From: Aphelocoma coerulescens
Lineage: Eukaryota > Chordata > Aves > Passeriformes > Corvidae
Assembly: GCF_041296385.1 (NCBI RefSeq)
Contig: NC_091017.1
Span: 10,968,001-11,032,000 of the forward strand
DNA length: 64,000 nt
Reading direction: 5' to 3'
Shown here: in pieces, positions 13,923 through 26,950 of the stretch
Numbering within the stretch: position 1 is the first letter of the stretch
Layout: every line of letters begins with the position of its first letter
Notes under the pieces: model-generated
Told to the model about the DNA's origin: nothing
Databases searched by the model: none
The model's input: only the letters and a program-made list of their open reading frames with translations
Translations under genes and position numbers: made by a program

Positions 13923-16050
13923 GTGGACATAGGTAATATGGTATACAAAACTACTTACTATTCAGACTGGGGAATTTTAAACATGGTCATTGCTCTATAT
14001 ACCAGTTTATGCTTATCGTCCTGAGTGCTGTCAGGTGATGCTGTTGGGTGAGTGAACTGATCTGGAAGCTTCCCTTTCCACAGAGACCCAGGCACAGGTG
14101 TTACTGGGAGATTGTTTTACTGTACTCCTTTGATTGCAAGTTCTTTAAAGGATCACAGCACTTGTTGTATGACAAGAACGTTGTGGCTACTTCATTTGCC
14201 ACCAAAGAGCAGAATGAAGGTTGTGGGGGTGCATTTATAGTATGTTTTAACCTCAGATTTCATTTCAGTCATACCTGAAGTTGCATCATTTAAACTCACA
14301 TCTATATAATTTATAATGGATTTTGTTTAGGTTACTTAAACCTAGACATACAACTGTGTTTTAAATCTTAGATATAGGACATAAGCCAGCCTAAGAGGTT
14401 TTGAACTGATATTTCTAGGATACTGATCCTAAGACTATTGACCCACCTCATTTTCAAGAGGCTTCAGGTCAGGCTTACAGCTGTCAGTATTTCAGTAACT
14501 TCACCAGAGACAGCTCAGGAAATAAAGAATTTGAGGCTACTAGGGATCTAGCTTTGGCTGAGGAAACTATACACACAAATTCAAGCCAGCTCAGGTGGGC
14601 CTTCATGAAAGAGAAGATGGAAAGTATCAGTAGGAAAAAAAGTGACTCGTTTTTTGGGATAGCTTTCAAGAGACATCCTTACAGCTAACTGAATCCAAGT
14701 AGGATAAAAGACCTCTTGCTTGTATCTGAAAATATGGATGTAATTCAATTAGGCATAATACAACCAAGTTTTAGATTATCAAGACAATTCAACACCTTAC
14801 CTGGGATCCAGATAAATCAGTCCTTCCTGTACTGTCCCTGGGATTCCTCTGTTTCTGCTCTTCTGAGCACAATGGTGACCCTTCACCTTCTGCTTCTCTC
14901 TTCTATGCTCACATTATCCATTACTTTCTTGCTGTAACTTTTTCTCCTTCTACAGAAAGCAGGATTTTGGAAGTTTGGTGGAAAGAGTCTAGTCCCTCTT
15001 TATCCCCTAGTGTCCCACTGCCATCTGTGACCAGGTGTAACCACATGCCATCATGACTGATCACCTCACACCTCACCTTCCCACTCTTACCAGGCCATGG
15101 AAGGGTACCTGGCATGGACTGGGAACGCTGGTCAGAATTACAATTTCCAGGAACCCAATTGCACCAAATCTCCCATAAACCTGCTTGAAAAGAGCTCCAG
15201 AAAAAGAGGGCACTGCCAGAAAGAGAAAAGGATAAAAAAAGAGAACTGCTAGGAACCCTAACAATGTACAGTTTCCTATCGTGGGTGACACTAATAAATA
15301 AGGATTTGCATCTGAAAATTAACTGTTCAGTTAATTCTCACAATATACAGCACCTAGTGAAGACACCCCTGACCTTTCACCAGGGTATTAACTTCACAGA
15401 GAAATAGTTCTTTGATACCACATCTTTAGATAACAGAGAAAATCTCTTATTTTTCTTCTCATATTGTCTGTTGAATTTTTTTGTCCACAAATGCAGCTCA
15501 TATCCATAGGTCTTGTGGGAAATAAATGAATGTGTCTTTATTGTATTGTCAGAAAACAGCCATTTCAAGGTTAGTTCAGTGGTTTATATGGATTAAAAGA
15601 AATAATTCATTGTATTCCTCAAATTCAGATGACCTAGACAAAAAACAGTCTTACCTTAATGAAAAATCAGCTCACTGAAAGCATTGTAAGTGAAGATGCC
15701 TAAAATAAATCTTTACCTTAATTTTATCCAGCGACACTACATTACTTCATGCATTCTATTGCATGCATGCAAATTTAATCTATGCTACTTTACAGTACGT
15801 GCATGTGACACATTTCAGATTTTTCTTAAGGCGCTTCCTGTCTTATTATGGAATACATATTCCTTTTTAATTTATGGTATATAAGTAATTAATTACAGGG
15901 TAAGAATTATGATTTTTGGATGGACATTTATTTTAATATTTCCCCAATGAAAATGATAAAGAGATCCATTTCATAACAAACATTTAGTAATAGAAATCTT
16001 CACCATTTTACAATCTGAAAATACACTTTCTTGGAAAAATATGAATCTGT
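13923..16050. other. Unique sequence, no gene recognised
   Basis: AT-rich sequence with only short frames (76 codons or fewer), none with a recognisable domain. No repeat family was recognised up to the duplicated target of the LTR that starts at 16056. Confidence 0.55.
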
Positions 16051-16055
16051 AGTGT

Positions 16056-17027
16056 TGTCGCGTTCCACTGAGGGAAACCGAGAGGAGTTCTTTTAAAATT
16101 AGATGGTCGGAATGAAATTAAGCCAAACGAGGCAGGCCTTGTATCTGAGAACAGTTTATTTGTAACAAAAAAAAAAAAAAAAAAAAAAAAATTAAAATAA
16201 AATAAAATAAAATAAAAAAATAAAAAGGAGTTGCCCAAATGAAAGAGGGCTGGAAAAGACAGAAAAGAAGGAAGGAAAATGGAAAAGGAATGGGGGGAGG
16301 GGAGGAGAGAGAGAGGGGAGAGAGAAAAAGCGGGCATTACCACCGGCAGATCACAGAGTGCCATCAACGTCCACACAACAGGGGGTGTGCACACTGCCCG
16401 CTAATGAGCCTGCACAGCTCTCAGAGAAGCAGGGCTCCACAGGCACGGCTCCCACGGCGACGGGCGACCGGACACGCGGTGAGTGGGCACTCGAGCAGGA
16501 GGTCCAGAACCTTGGACAGGGTCGCGATGAGGATCCCGGTGGCGGTCTGGCTCAGAGGTGGGCAGGGTTGGACACAGGGACACAGAGAGGCAGGACAGGC
16601 ACGAGGGCGAGCAGAAGCTAGCAAGGGCAAGAAAGCCAAAAGACAGGCTGGGGCCAGGGCAAAGGAAAAAGCGAGCCAGCGAGCAAGCAGCAGCGAGCGA
16701 GCCAGTGAGCAGAAGTTAGTTTTTATACCCCCTAGCCTTTCCCAAAGTCCGCCTGCTGACAGGAGACCATTGGTCCAGTTCAACCTTTCTCTGCCGCCCA
16801 CTGGTGGAGACCTTTCGCCACCAGATTGGAGGAGCCCCTCTGAGGAATACAGTGTCTCCTACCGACTGCCTATCCCATGTGATGTGTTGCTAGGCGAAGT
16901 CTCCCCAGAGACAAGATTTTCTCCCATCTTTTAGTTGACTCCTGTACAGGGCACATGTGCAACACCTCCCCCACATGCCTCTGACAAACAGTGTTGAGAC
17001 AAATCAAAACTAAATTGGCTCCTCACA
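16056..17027 (-). mobile_element. Solo LTR, GC-rich family A, copy 1
   Basis: A 972-bp element with a plus-strand start TGTCGCGTTCC and end GGCTCCTCACA, so it has the retroviral TG...CA ends. It aligns end to end with the element at 34218-35279. The sense strand is minus: the poly(A) signal appears on the plus strand as TTTATT near 16156. The flanks are AGTGT (16051-16055) and AGTTT (17028-17032), an imperfect 5-bp TSD with one mismatch. The U3 half is GC-rich, unlike the AT-rich surroundings. No gag, pol or env sequence adjoins it, so it is a solo LTR. Long frames inside it are by-products of high GC content. Confidence 0.85.
16167..16226. repeat. A homopolymer and (TAAAA)n tract inside the LTR
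   Basis: A run of 25 A is followed by several TAAAA units. The matching place in the second copy (about 34327-34333) has only a short A stretch, so the tract expanded after this LTR inserted. Confidence 0.9.
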
Positions 17028-17515
17028 AGTTTAGAACAAGATACAACCACCAGTGTATCTTATTCAGCATCATTTCACATCACAAAAAAGAAATCCCATT
17101 CTTCTTGGTTTTGCCCAAATGGATGCAAAATCTTTACCTTTTTATAGAGCTTTCTGTTTCAAAAAGTTAAAAATATTAGCAGCAAAAAGGAGATGAAAAT
17201 GTCAAATTTTCTCTCCTGCCTTCCCTTCCCCATTCTATGACCATTTTATACACAGTTGTAATGAAATCTCAAAAAAAGTCAAGACACATCTTAAGTATTT
17301 TTTTATGAAGCCCAGGAGAGAATATATTCATGTTTTCAGCTCTGTGAGAAGTATTTAATGAAATCATTTCATAATTAGTTTAACATATATTTGGCTTATA
17401 TTTATCTTTCTGGAGAAACTGATGCCATGAAGATTTTTGCCTTTTCTTTTATACCCCTGTTATACCTTTTTACAACTTCTGTATTCCTAGTGCTTTTTGC
17501 CTACATTCTTGGACT

Positions 17516-17935
17516 TGTTTGTTAAGCTAAGAGACTAAACATTTTAGAAGCTTCGTAGCTAGAGATCAGTTGCCCCAGACCCCAAGGTCCTCTCCAGAAC
17601 ACATTCTGTAAGCCAAGATAGAACCATCCAGGGGAAGGTTCCTTGGGGAGGGGTGCTCACTTGAGCCTCTCATTGGGGAATCTTTGATAGATATGCTAAT
17701 TAGTAAAACCTATAATGTTATACCCAATGTTGGGGAGAGGGAGAGAGAGATAGATTCGGCGGGGTGCATCTTGATGCATATGACTTGGACGTGTACACCT
17801 AAGGATCCTTAAAATAAACACCAAGGTAAAATCCCTTTTCCCTTCTAACCATGTATGACTCTTGATTTCAAGACCAGGAAAAGGCATCAAAACCACAACT
17901 TTCCTTTGTTTGTTGTTAAATATTCTTTCCACAAC
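17516..17935 (+). mobile_element. LTR-like element, boundaries uncertain
   Basis: The stretch starts near TGTTTGTTAAGC, contains a U3-like block with CATTGGGGAATC, a canonical AATAAA at about 17813 and a U5-like tail ending CCACAACA near 17935. The organisation resembles avian ERV LTRs. No exact TSD was found, and no second copy in the window confirms its limits, so the call rests on overall organisation. A 78-codon minus frame inside is not considered a gene. Confidence 0.4.
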
Positions 17936-18082
17936 AGCAGATTCTACTCATTAAGGAGTTAAGATAAGATCATCAAGGTCCCTTGGAGTAGAATTTCACA
18001 TTGTGAGATAACACCTAGAAGAATGTCCTCCTAATCTTTATTAGAGATTCTGCTGAGCAAATAAAAGTGATATATAGAGAAC

Positions 18083-18428
18083 TGTGGATAGAAAATTGCT
18101 GCTAGCAAGGATTTTCTTACTATTTTCTAAGTCCATGAGAGACTTTTCTTTCTCACAGAAGAGGTAGCAGAGTTCTGCAAACACCTGCAACCTTGAAAAG
18201 TCTTGTTTATAGTATAGTAGAAAAATATTTTGACAATGGATGTTTTAGGATTCTAGCCAATCACCCCCAAGGGGTGGCTGATCCTTTGACCAATTAGACT
18301 ATGAAGAAAAAGTCTATAAAAGAGTTTGTAAAATAATTAAATAAATCAATCTTGCTGCACAGTTCCTGCCTGCTGGATCTTCTCTCCTCCTCCCTATGGC
18401 TGCAGGACATGGTAATATACCCTAGGGC
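18083..18428 (+). mobile_element. Short solo LTR, family B, copy 1
   Basis: This stretch matches the minus strand of 56314-56681 closely: a shared AAAGTCTTGTTTATAGTATAG block, CCCCCAAGGGGTGGCTG, the TATA-like GTCTATAAAAG, AATAAATCAATCTTGCTGCAC and CTGCCTGCTGGATCTTCT. A TATA-like box, a poly(A) signal and a pyrimidine-rich U5 in that order mark it as an LTR in plus orientation. The 3' end is uncertain: homology fades near CCTAGGGCA (18421-18429). The 9-mer ATAGAGAAC occurs at 18074-18082 and again at 18442-18450. Confidence 0.75.
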
Positions 18429-18441
18429 ATTTTTTTTTTTA

Positions 18442-18580
18442 ATAGAGAACCATATCCCAGAAGCAACCTTAAAAATCATCTAGTTCCAACTGCCCTTCCA
18501 TGGTCAGGGATGCCACCCACTAGATCAGGTTGCTCAGGGCCCCATCCAACCTGGCCTTGAACACTTTCAGGGATTGGGCA
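18442..18580 (-). repeat. CR1 LINE 3' end fragment
   Basis: The complement of a CR1 tail: CCTTAAAAATCATCTAGTTCC, then TAGATCAGGTTGCTCAGGGC and CCAACCTGGCCTTGAACAC. It abuts the family B LTR through a 10-T run, so the LTR probably inserted in or beside the CR1 3' terminus. Confidence 0.9.
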
Positions 18581-21517
18581 TAATATGTATCTTCCACTAG
18601 TGGGAGAAATATATTTTATATATTGTTATTATTACAGATACTTCCCACTATATTTTTCTATTTATCCATAGACAGATAGATCTTGAACATATATTTTAAC
18701 ATATATAAAAATCATTTGAGTTAAGCTCCCTGTATTTAAGCAAATGTAATATTAAGTGCATTGTGTGCTTTACTCTTCCACTTGAAGAATAATACAACAT
18801 AAGCAAGTGTAATGTCATGGATTAGTAAACTGAATCCCTGCATTGTGCCAGAGGTAGGTCACATTTGCTATTAATAGCAGCAATCTGGCTTTTATAATGC
18901 CTTTCATAAAGAAGAAACCTAAATGCTAGTGAGTTTTAGAGTGATAACAGCAGCCAAGCCCAGTGTGTTGGACTTGCTCTGTTTAGGGTTGAAATGTGAG
19001 AAGGCAAATGCATCAGCAGTGCAAAGCAAAACAACCTCATATAACCGGAGCATTCTTTCCACAACTGGGGTATTGTGCACAGTACTGACCAAGGAATAAG
19101 AACAAATAATTCTTTTGCCTCTGGACAATTTTTCCTTCAACAGCAGGATGCTGTAATCAAGCAGAATTTGCATACAATGCACTCAAAAAGAAATGAAGAG
19201 CTAATGCAGGGACGAAAAATAAATGCCAGCTACATCATCCTGAGCTGATGTTAGCCCCTCTATCAGTATCAATGTTTTTGTAATAAGTAGGTTTGCTCTC
19301 CATACAAAAGATTCAGAATCCACCCAAGGGGAGGAATGGGAGAGATAACTCATTCTGAAAACATTTCAGCGAATGATCATTTTTGGAAAATGTACATGCT
19401 ACAGAACCCTGTCCTATGTCTGTGAGCAAGAACAAAACCTCAAGGCAGTTCAGCAGGAAAGGAAAAATATTAGCTCTACACTTACCCTTATCACAGGCAC
19501 AACCTGGTACTAAGGTTATCCAGTGACTCTCAGGAGCATGTGTCGGACAAGGGATTCTTTTTCACTCTTGCTTGCTCTCATCCCTCTAGAGAAATTACAT
19601 CTGTAATTCCTTATCCAGCCCCCTCTCCATTCCCCATCTTTATGAGTATCTGCCCATCATACTAAAAGAGTTCACATGTATTTTTCATACAATTTCAGGA
19701 TCCGGAATTCTCTTTAGCACCCAGACTGGGGACCTTACCTAAATCAGAAGGAAAGTAATGCAAAGAAAAGTTCTAAAGCAGGTATGCACACTACAGGATT
19801 GACTGGGGGAACTCAAGACAATGTGAATTCTGAAATTTTCCCTAAATCCAGTGATGACCAGAGCATCTTCAGCCATCATATCATCATGCTCCTAGCCTTG
19901 CCAAGACTGAGATCAACCACTCAAAAAGTGCCATAGGATTTCCAAGTGCATTTATCACTTATGTTAAGTCATCAGGAATAGAATACTAATCCCCAGAAAA
20001 CAATAAACTGAGCTGTCCTGCCAAATCTTTATTTATCCAGCCAGTAGTACTCTGCTGTAAGATCTTAAGAGGATTTGAAATTGTCCCCTCAGCAGTTTTG
20101 CTTCACTTTGAGAGAGCTGACTGGTATAGTTTATACAAGGTAAGTCAAACCAGCACACTCAAGGACAATTCTTCTGTGGACTACATGCCAGAGAGGAGTA
20201 TATGCTCTGGAACTGAAGTTTTGCCTATTTGAATACTATCCAAAAAAAAAAGCAAAAAACAAATAACCCTCCACCCACCACTTAACCTTTTTTCAAGTGT
20301 TGATTTATTCCTTTCAATCTTTTGATCAGTGATCCAAAACATAAGCTAAAAACAAAGTGGTAGCAGGTACAGTAAAGAGACGGTGGCCTCGGAAGTATTA
20401 GACAAATACTTTTTCATAGAAAACATATTTTTCTATAGAGATTAAGGGATGTGGTCTGAAGAGAGATGCTAGTCAGCACAACACACCTGTCTATTTGCTA
20501 AGTCTCAAAGAACAGCATCATCAGTCCAACTCAAAAAAAGTAAAATGAAAACAACCTCATCCAGTCCTACAGAGAAAGATCAAATGGGGGGAGATGCAAT
20601 GTATTTCACAAATAACAGAAAAGCTTAATAGACATTTCCAGCTTTTGAAGCTCCGTAGCTTCTAAGAACATGCACTAGAAAGACAAACATTTTGCTGCTT
20701 AATTCCTGAGTAACTTAAATCCAAAGTAATTGGAATTCTTTTTTCCTAATTAGCAACAAGAACAGCAGTTGTTGTAAGGCAACATTAATATCTTGATATA
20801 TATGACAAAACAAAAGTCACACTTGCTTCCAGAAATTGGGAAATGTGAAAATTGTTACAATGAGCACAGGAGACTGTCATGCACTGAAGTTTCTTTGGGA
20901 AAGTTTTAACAAGAACAACCACAAACATTTTCTTGTGCGATCTTCCAGTAGGCAAGCTCCAGTCTCCAAGCACATCCAATGCAGAAGTGGAATTTTCCGT
21001 GGAGAAAGGTAGGACACTCTCCTCTATGTGCTAAGGGACACAGTACATTTGCATAATGTGAGGGTCACATTCCTGAACCACTTTGGGTTGGCTTCTAGGC
21101 TGGAATCTATATGACTTGTCAATAGAATCAGTCAAGCACAAGCTCAATAGTGGGGATGTGAGTGTGCCAAAATGGTCAATAACATCTTAAATTATGAATT
21201 TAGGAATACTAAGACTGAATTACAGGGAAACAATGTTATATTTGCATTAATTGCATTAGGAACTGGAAAAATTATTATTGAGTTGGCATGCATGTTGGTA
21301 ACATCAATCTGCAGAGCCCGTTTGCAGACTAAAGATGGATAATAATTTTATCCTGCCATAATAAAACTAGCCTGGACTTTCTTTCTCTATAGATAGCAAA
21401 AGCTCCAGATTTTACCACTTTACATGAATTTAACAATATGGTTTAGAAAAAAAAACCCTGATTTTTAAGATAGGAAAGAACTCAGGTTTGCTTTTGTTTT
21501 AAAAAAGTCCTAAGTTT
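18581..21517. other. Unique sequence, no gene recognised
   Basis: No frame longer than 87 codons and none with a recognisable domain. No RNA gene or repeat was recognised. It is ordinary AT-rich non-coding DNA. Confidence 0.55.
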
Positions 21518-21601
21518 CAACAGGGACACCTTTCAGTAGACCAGGTTGCTCAGAGCCCCATCCAACGTGGCAATGCACACTTTCAGAGATGGGGTGGCAG
21601 G
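21518..21601 (-). repeat. CR1 LINE 3' end fragment (short)
   Basis: A partial CR1 tail: CAGGGACACCTTTCAGTAGA, CCAGGTTGCTCAGAGCCCCA and CCAACGTGG followed by CACTTTCAGAGATGGGG. It lacks the usual terminal block, so it is cut short at both ends. Confidence 0.85.
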
Positions 21602-24600
21602 ATGGGAAGGCAGGACTGAGAAGTGAAGGGAGTGAAAGGACCCATATGAAAAACTGTAACCTCTGCCCTTCCCAAGCCACTTACCTTATGTGGTGCTTCA
21701 TGCATGAGCATTTAACCTTTAAACTTTCCCTAATGGAATTTACTATCATTAACGGCTTTCTAAACATCTCTCATTATATTTAATTTAGTGTTCAGTCATT
21801 GTTCCGACTGGTTTATGACTTGGTTGGGTGGGGGGGGGGGGGGTTGTTTAGCATGAAAAAATGGAACATATTTGCACTGATAGGAGTGACAATCACTTAA
21901 ATTAGTATTTGATTTTTTGACTTCCACAGTGCTTATACTCTTCAGTTTGGTACTCCTTTAAACACCCATTAAGGCTATTCTGTGTTACTTTTCATTTATT
22001 CTTGAGGAGGATAAAGAAGTAATGAAGCTTCCAGCAAGCTCGTAATTTTCAACGTCTCTGCAACTGTACCTCTTCAAGCAACTTCTCCCCTTGAAATCTG
22101 CTCTTTAAAGACAGAAAGACCATATAGCGTATTACATTATAAAGTAGGGAATAAACTGAATAGAGTAACTGCCAGATAAAGCATTCCAGAAATTAAATAA
22201 GATTAAAATGTTTCTTTCTGAATTCCTTTCAAATTAATTCTCTGTAGCAGAAAGAATTCAAAACAGAATAATTTTTTAAAAATTCTGGTAGCTGCCATCT
22301 AACAAGTTTGTAAATCTTTATAAATTTTCTACTTAAAAGGAATGTGTGGTTTATATTTGACACTGGCAGAGTTCCAGGTACTATTAACCAGGCAATCCGT
22401 TAACACTTGGGGAAAAAAAAGAAAAGAGAAAAACTAACACAAAATAAACACCCAGAAAAAATTATGCCCAGGCTTGCATTGTTCAAAGAGGATTTAACTA
22501 GGGGTTATATGCACAATTATAATCTGATCTGTTTCTCCTAGTGTAATATTATATTTGTATAAAATACAATTTAAGTAACCATTCCAATGGCCACTAAATC
22601 CTTCACCTAAATAGTAGCCTCTACACAGGGGAAAGGTTTAAGACATGCAGCTCCAAAAATGCACCAAAAGGGCAAAAAGGAATTTTCAAGAACTTCTGCC
22701 ATCAAAAGAGTTCATCTACCCTTTGAAGATCTACCCTTGCAAGAACAACAGAACACATTTATGGCAAGTTCCTTCTCCTTCAGCTTTCCTCGCCTAAAAA
22801 ACACCCATGACTGTGAACCACCATGACTCCATAAGGTCCACATGATTCCACACTGCCACTGTAACAGCCATGTGAACTGCCAGACCTGTTTGTGCATATT
22901 TCAGGCAGAACCCTGAGTTATTACACCACACTAAACAGAACCTTGACCCCAGAAAGCAGAAACAATTTGACAGGAGGCAGAAGTGGGAAGGTGGCAACCA
23001 TTTCCTCTCACCACCCTCCAATGCATGTTAAGACTGCATCAGTTCCTATGGGGTACATGAAAATATGACATCTCCTCCCAAAATGACTTTTCCATAATAT
23101 TTTACTATACCTCATCTGAAAAGAGGAACTTATTATCTTCTGTAATAAATTACCATTGTCTTCAAAATGTCAAAAACATTTTAAATATTTGTTGTTGGGG
23201 GAGTCTCAGTACAGGGTAGCTAAACTTTCAGGGGAAACACTTTAAATTGTCTGTGTACCACCAACCATGGCTATTAAAGCTGTTAATTTTAATAATCATT
23301 TGCCTGGGGAAGTGTGGAGGTGTCTGTGCATGTCTGCATATCTGTGTTCATAAATCTTCATAAAGAAGTCACAGTGATGATAGCCTAGAAACACTTTATC
23401 TTCTTTTTCCCATGATTAACTGATTATCAGCAAGGCAACTTTCCAACATTGTTCCCCTTCAAAATACTGCAATTACAACCTTTCTTAAATATTTCTGGAT
23501 TTTGAAGGTGAACAGATGATTCAAATCCACCTAAGCTTTTATTTTTCTACTGTTAAATAATAGTTTGGGGAGCACGCAGTCCTTTGTTATGTACTCCCAG
23601 CAATGAAAAAAATGAAAATAAATTACTGTTACTTGCTCTGGACAAGCTGTTGTTTCTTGAAAGCCATGCAAAGCTCAGAGAGCTGGAAGTGCGTTACAGG
23701 AGTCAGTGGCACTCTCAAGGGTGGATCTCAAGGTCACATTTGGCCCTGTGCCTCAGAAGGCTAACCAAGAAAGGCTGAGAAGATTACCTTGGAAGTATGT
23801 AATTAAGTGATAACATCATTGCCCCTGTGCTTTGCAGAACAATTCACTTGTGATGAACAATTTCTTCTCCAGCCTCATAACTGAGTCACTGGACATTCAA
23901 TTATTCTATCATAAAACAAATGAGCAACAATATTACTGTTGTTGGAATTCCTAGACAAAAAAAATAATAAAGGTAAAATTTGCCAAGTGAAAACAACGAA
24001 CTACCCCCCAACCCATGATGAAATTGTAGCAGGTAAGAAGATTAATTAAGTCATTTCAGTCTTACACTTTGATACAATCTTGTGTAAATGACAGAAAATA
24101 ATAAAAATCATGACTTTTCAAAGCTTTCTTGACTTTTCTTCCAACAGAAATTGGGCCACTCAGAAGACATTGTTCCTATACCAGCTTTTCTGCATCCCTA
24201 GGAGCACCTCATTTAACCAGGTCTGAGCAAAACCGCAGAACCGGTGCTCAAGACTGTGGCTATACTGCCTCAACTTTGCCCTTCAAAATAAAATCCAACA
24301 TATTCTGACGAAACTTATACAGGGTCAGAACAAAAAGATTTTAATTGGAACCCAGGGAAAAGGCAAAGCCCCTTCAAGATGGCATCACCTGATTTTCATC
24401 CCTATATTGACTTTCTAAAGTTCTCCTTCTATAAGGAGGACATGCATGTTCCCACACGCATATAGGATGTCACTTCTTTACTATTTCTAGATATTTATCT
24501 GCCAGTCTGGTGGTGCTTAAATTCTCATTGTATAGAATATAAAATGATGCATAAATTAGCAAAACTGAAGGTATCATCACCTCAGCAGTCTTGTCTTGCC

Positions 24601-26865
24601 AACTCAAGCCATGTGAATTGTATTCATTGTGTGTGTCCTGAGAGCAGGGATTTTATTTGGGTAGTCTGCTATGAGAGCTAAGAAAAAATGTGGCAGTCCA
24701 GTGATGCAGCTCTAAATAAAGAATTAAATTTTTCCAAGTTTCATTCTCAGTCCCTATATGTAAGATTAGTTTATCTGTGGAATAAGAAGTGAAGCAAAGG
24801 ACAGAGAAAGTCCCAGTCCCACCTCAAACAACACACTATTATTGCTAAAACATTTATGCCATCATTATGCTACTTGCTAGTACCATAACTTGCTTTCTGT
24901 ACCAGTATAATGATAAAACACTCCTAGAGTCCTGAAAGAGCCAGTTTCATCTTCTTGAGTTCAACATGTGGGCAAACCTAAGTTATACCAGATCCAAAAT
25001 GATACCCAAATACTCTCATAATTCCAAAATTTCTCTGATCAATGGCAATAAGAGGATGGGGTATGAAAATTTCTATACATGAGCAAACATGGTTTGCAGG
25101 CTATAAAATCCCAGGAGAATCTTAATAACAAAACTGGGCATTGCATACTGGCTTTCAAGCACAACTCTGGTCTCATCAGAACCAAGGCAATATCATCAAA
25201 ACCAAAGTAAATATTTAGCACAAATCTGGTCAAGTTCTAAACATTTAAAACAAATTTAAACTTAGAGTCTCGATTGTTGGCAATGTTGCAGCAAAATTTG
25301 ATATATTTGCAAAATTGCAGAAGAGGTTATAGAGCAGAATCTAACAACAAAAAGTAGCTACTGGCCCTTTATAGTGGTATTTGTTCTAAAATTTAAGTGG
25401 ACAATTATTCCAGTGAGTAAATTCTACCAAGATGAGACAACTGTAGCTTTCAAAGATATTTTCTCCTGTTATTTTGGACATTTGGCATTTGTTTTGAAGT
25501 TTGAATGCAAAGCAGTAACACAGAGGGGGAAAGAAAACACCCCACATTTTCAGTGCATAACATCGCACTGACTTGATGGAACAATATAAACACCATGTTG
25601 ACCTCACATTCTTGTTGCAGGGAGAGATCTAAAAAATATCTCCATGTGTTTTACAAACCAGGAAATATTTATGTAAAAGATGGGCAGTGAAAGAAGATGA
25701 AATAAGAGCGTATTAGAAAAAGAATTTCTGCACAAATTTTTGTTTTATTGATAGCTGGAAATACAAGAATTGTTGTATGCACATCATGAACACATGTAGA
25801 AAATCTTCCCAAGTGCCTAAGATCACCCCTTAATTGGATAATATTTAAAAATTATTTATTCTTATGATTAAAAAAGTTCACAGCATACCCATTTCTAAAA
25901 CTTCAACCTTCAGTCTGTGAAGCTTTGTCAGCATAACACAGGTTCTATCACCAGAGATTTATATATAGACAAAATCAAGCCAGAAAAACTACATTTTTGA
26001 ATTTTTTTGTATCATCTCCTTAAAAGCCACAGGCCCTCAGCTAACTGGAAACAATCACCAACACCCCACAGCAGTCACAGCTGTTTGTCTGCATTGGGTC
26101 GTGGATGAATGTTGCAGTCCTGCCCTGCCTGTCATCAGAGCAACTGGAGTCACTGAATATGATTCGGGTGTGCCATGACTCCTGGCTGGTTGGAGTCATG
26201 GCTGGCTGGCATTTCATTTCGAAGGGAACCACAGCACAGGGAAGGGGACACATCAGATGTAGGTGTTTGGAAACAGTTCTCTGGCCCCACACTTCATCTA
26301 TAGGTTGTATCTTTTTTTGCTGAAGGCCCGTTGCACCCCAGGTTTAACCCCACAGCACCCACACTTTCACAGTGTTCATGATTTCAAACATCTCTGATCA
26401 GGTCTTCTGCACTGGGGGTGAGGGAGGAGAGAGATGCCACAGGGCTCCTTTTTAGAAAGGTCTTAGCAAGAAAGTCTAACAACAAGTGGCTTCGTAAACT
26501 ATCTAGTTCAATAAGATTAAACAGAAAAAAAATAGATAACAAGTAGTTCTCATGACTCCTCCCACACTGGAAACCCCACACTCGTGCAGCATCAGACACA
26601 CCCTGGATGGATGATGCACAGTGTCATCTGTGGAAAGAGGTTCCTCCTTTCTGGTCATTTGAGCTACTATATAATTTTCTCACAAGAAAACAACCTTCTT
26701 CAACATTTCTGCTGTCAAACAGAAAGGATGTTGGCTTGAGAACTCACTGTTGGGCTGTTACAAAAAGGCCAGGCCTGACAGGTATCTGCGAGTGGAAGAT
26801 GCTCACAGGCTCGTCTGCTGCCATGAGTGGGCTGAGGTGATGCTGAAGCAAATAGGCTATAAAAC
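21602..26865. other. Unique sequence, no gene recognised
   Basis: No supported gene or mobile element. A run of 14 G lies at 21830-21843 within a GGTTGGGTGG context. Frames are all 83 codons or fewer and carry no recognisable motif. Confidence 0.55.
21830..21843. repeat. G homopolymer (14 nt)
   Basis: Fourteen consecutive G follow GGTTGGGT. Such a run can fold as a G-quadruplex and is error-prone in sequencing, so its exact length is uncertain. Confidence 0.9.
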
Positions 26866-26950
26866 CACAGATTCATTTAGGTTGGAGAAAATCCTTAAGA
26901 ACATTGAATCTAACTGTAAACCTAGCACTGCCAAGTTCACTGATGCTCCA
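26866..26950 (-). repeat. CR1-like LINE 3' fragment (different subfamily)
   Basis: The plus strand shows CACAGATTCATTTAGGTTGG, then AAAATCCTTAAGAACATTGA and TGTAAACCTAGCACTGCCAA. This is the block order of the CR1 subfamilies whose tail reads 'cattaaggttggaaaagacc ... cagcactgccaag'. It is diverged, so the family call is firmer than the subfamily or boundaries. Confidence 0.7.

Noticed and set aside
16239..16934. 231-codon plus-strand frame
   Set aside because: It lies wholly inside the family A solo LTR, is rich in Arg, Gly and Ser from GC-rich sequence, and the matching frame in the second copy is broken. Not a gene.
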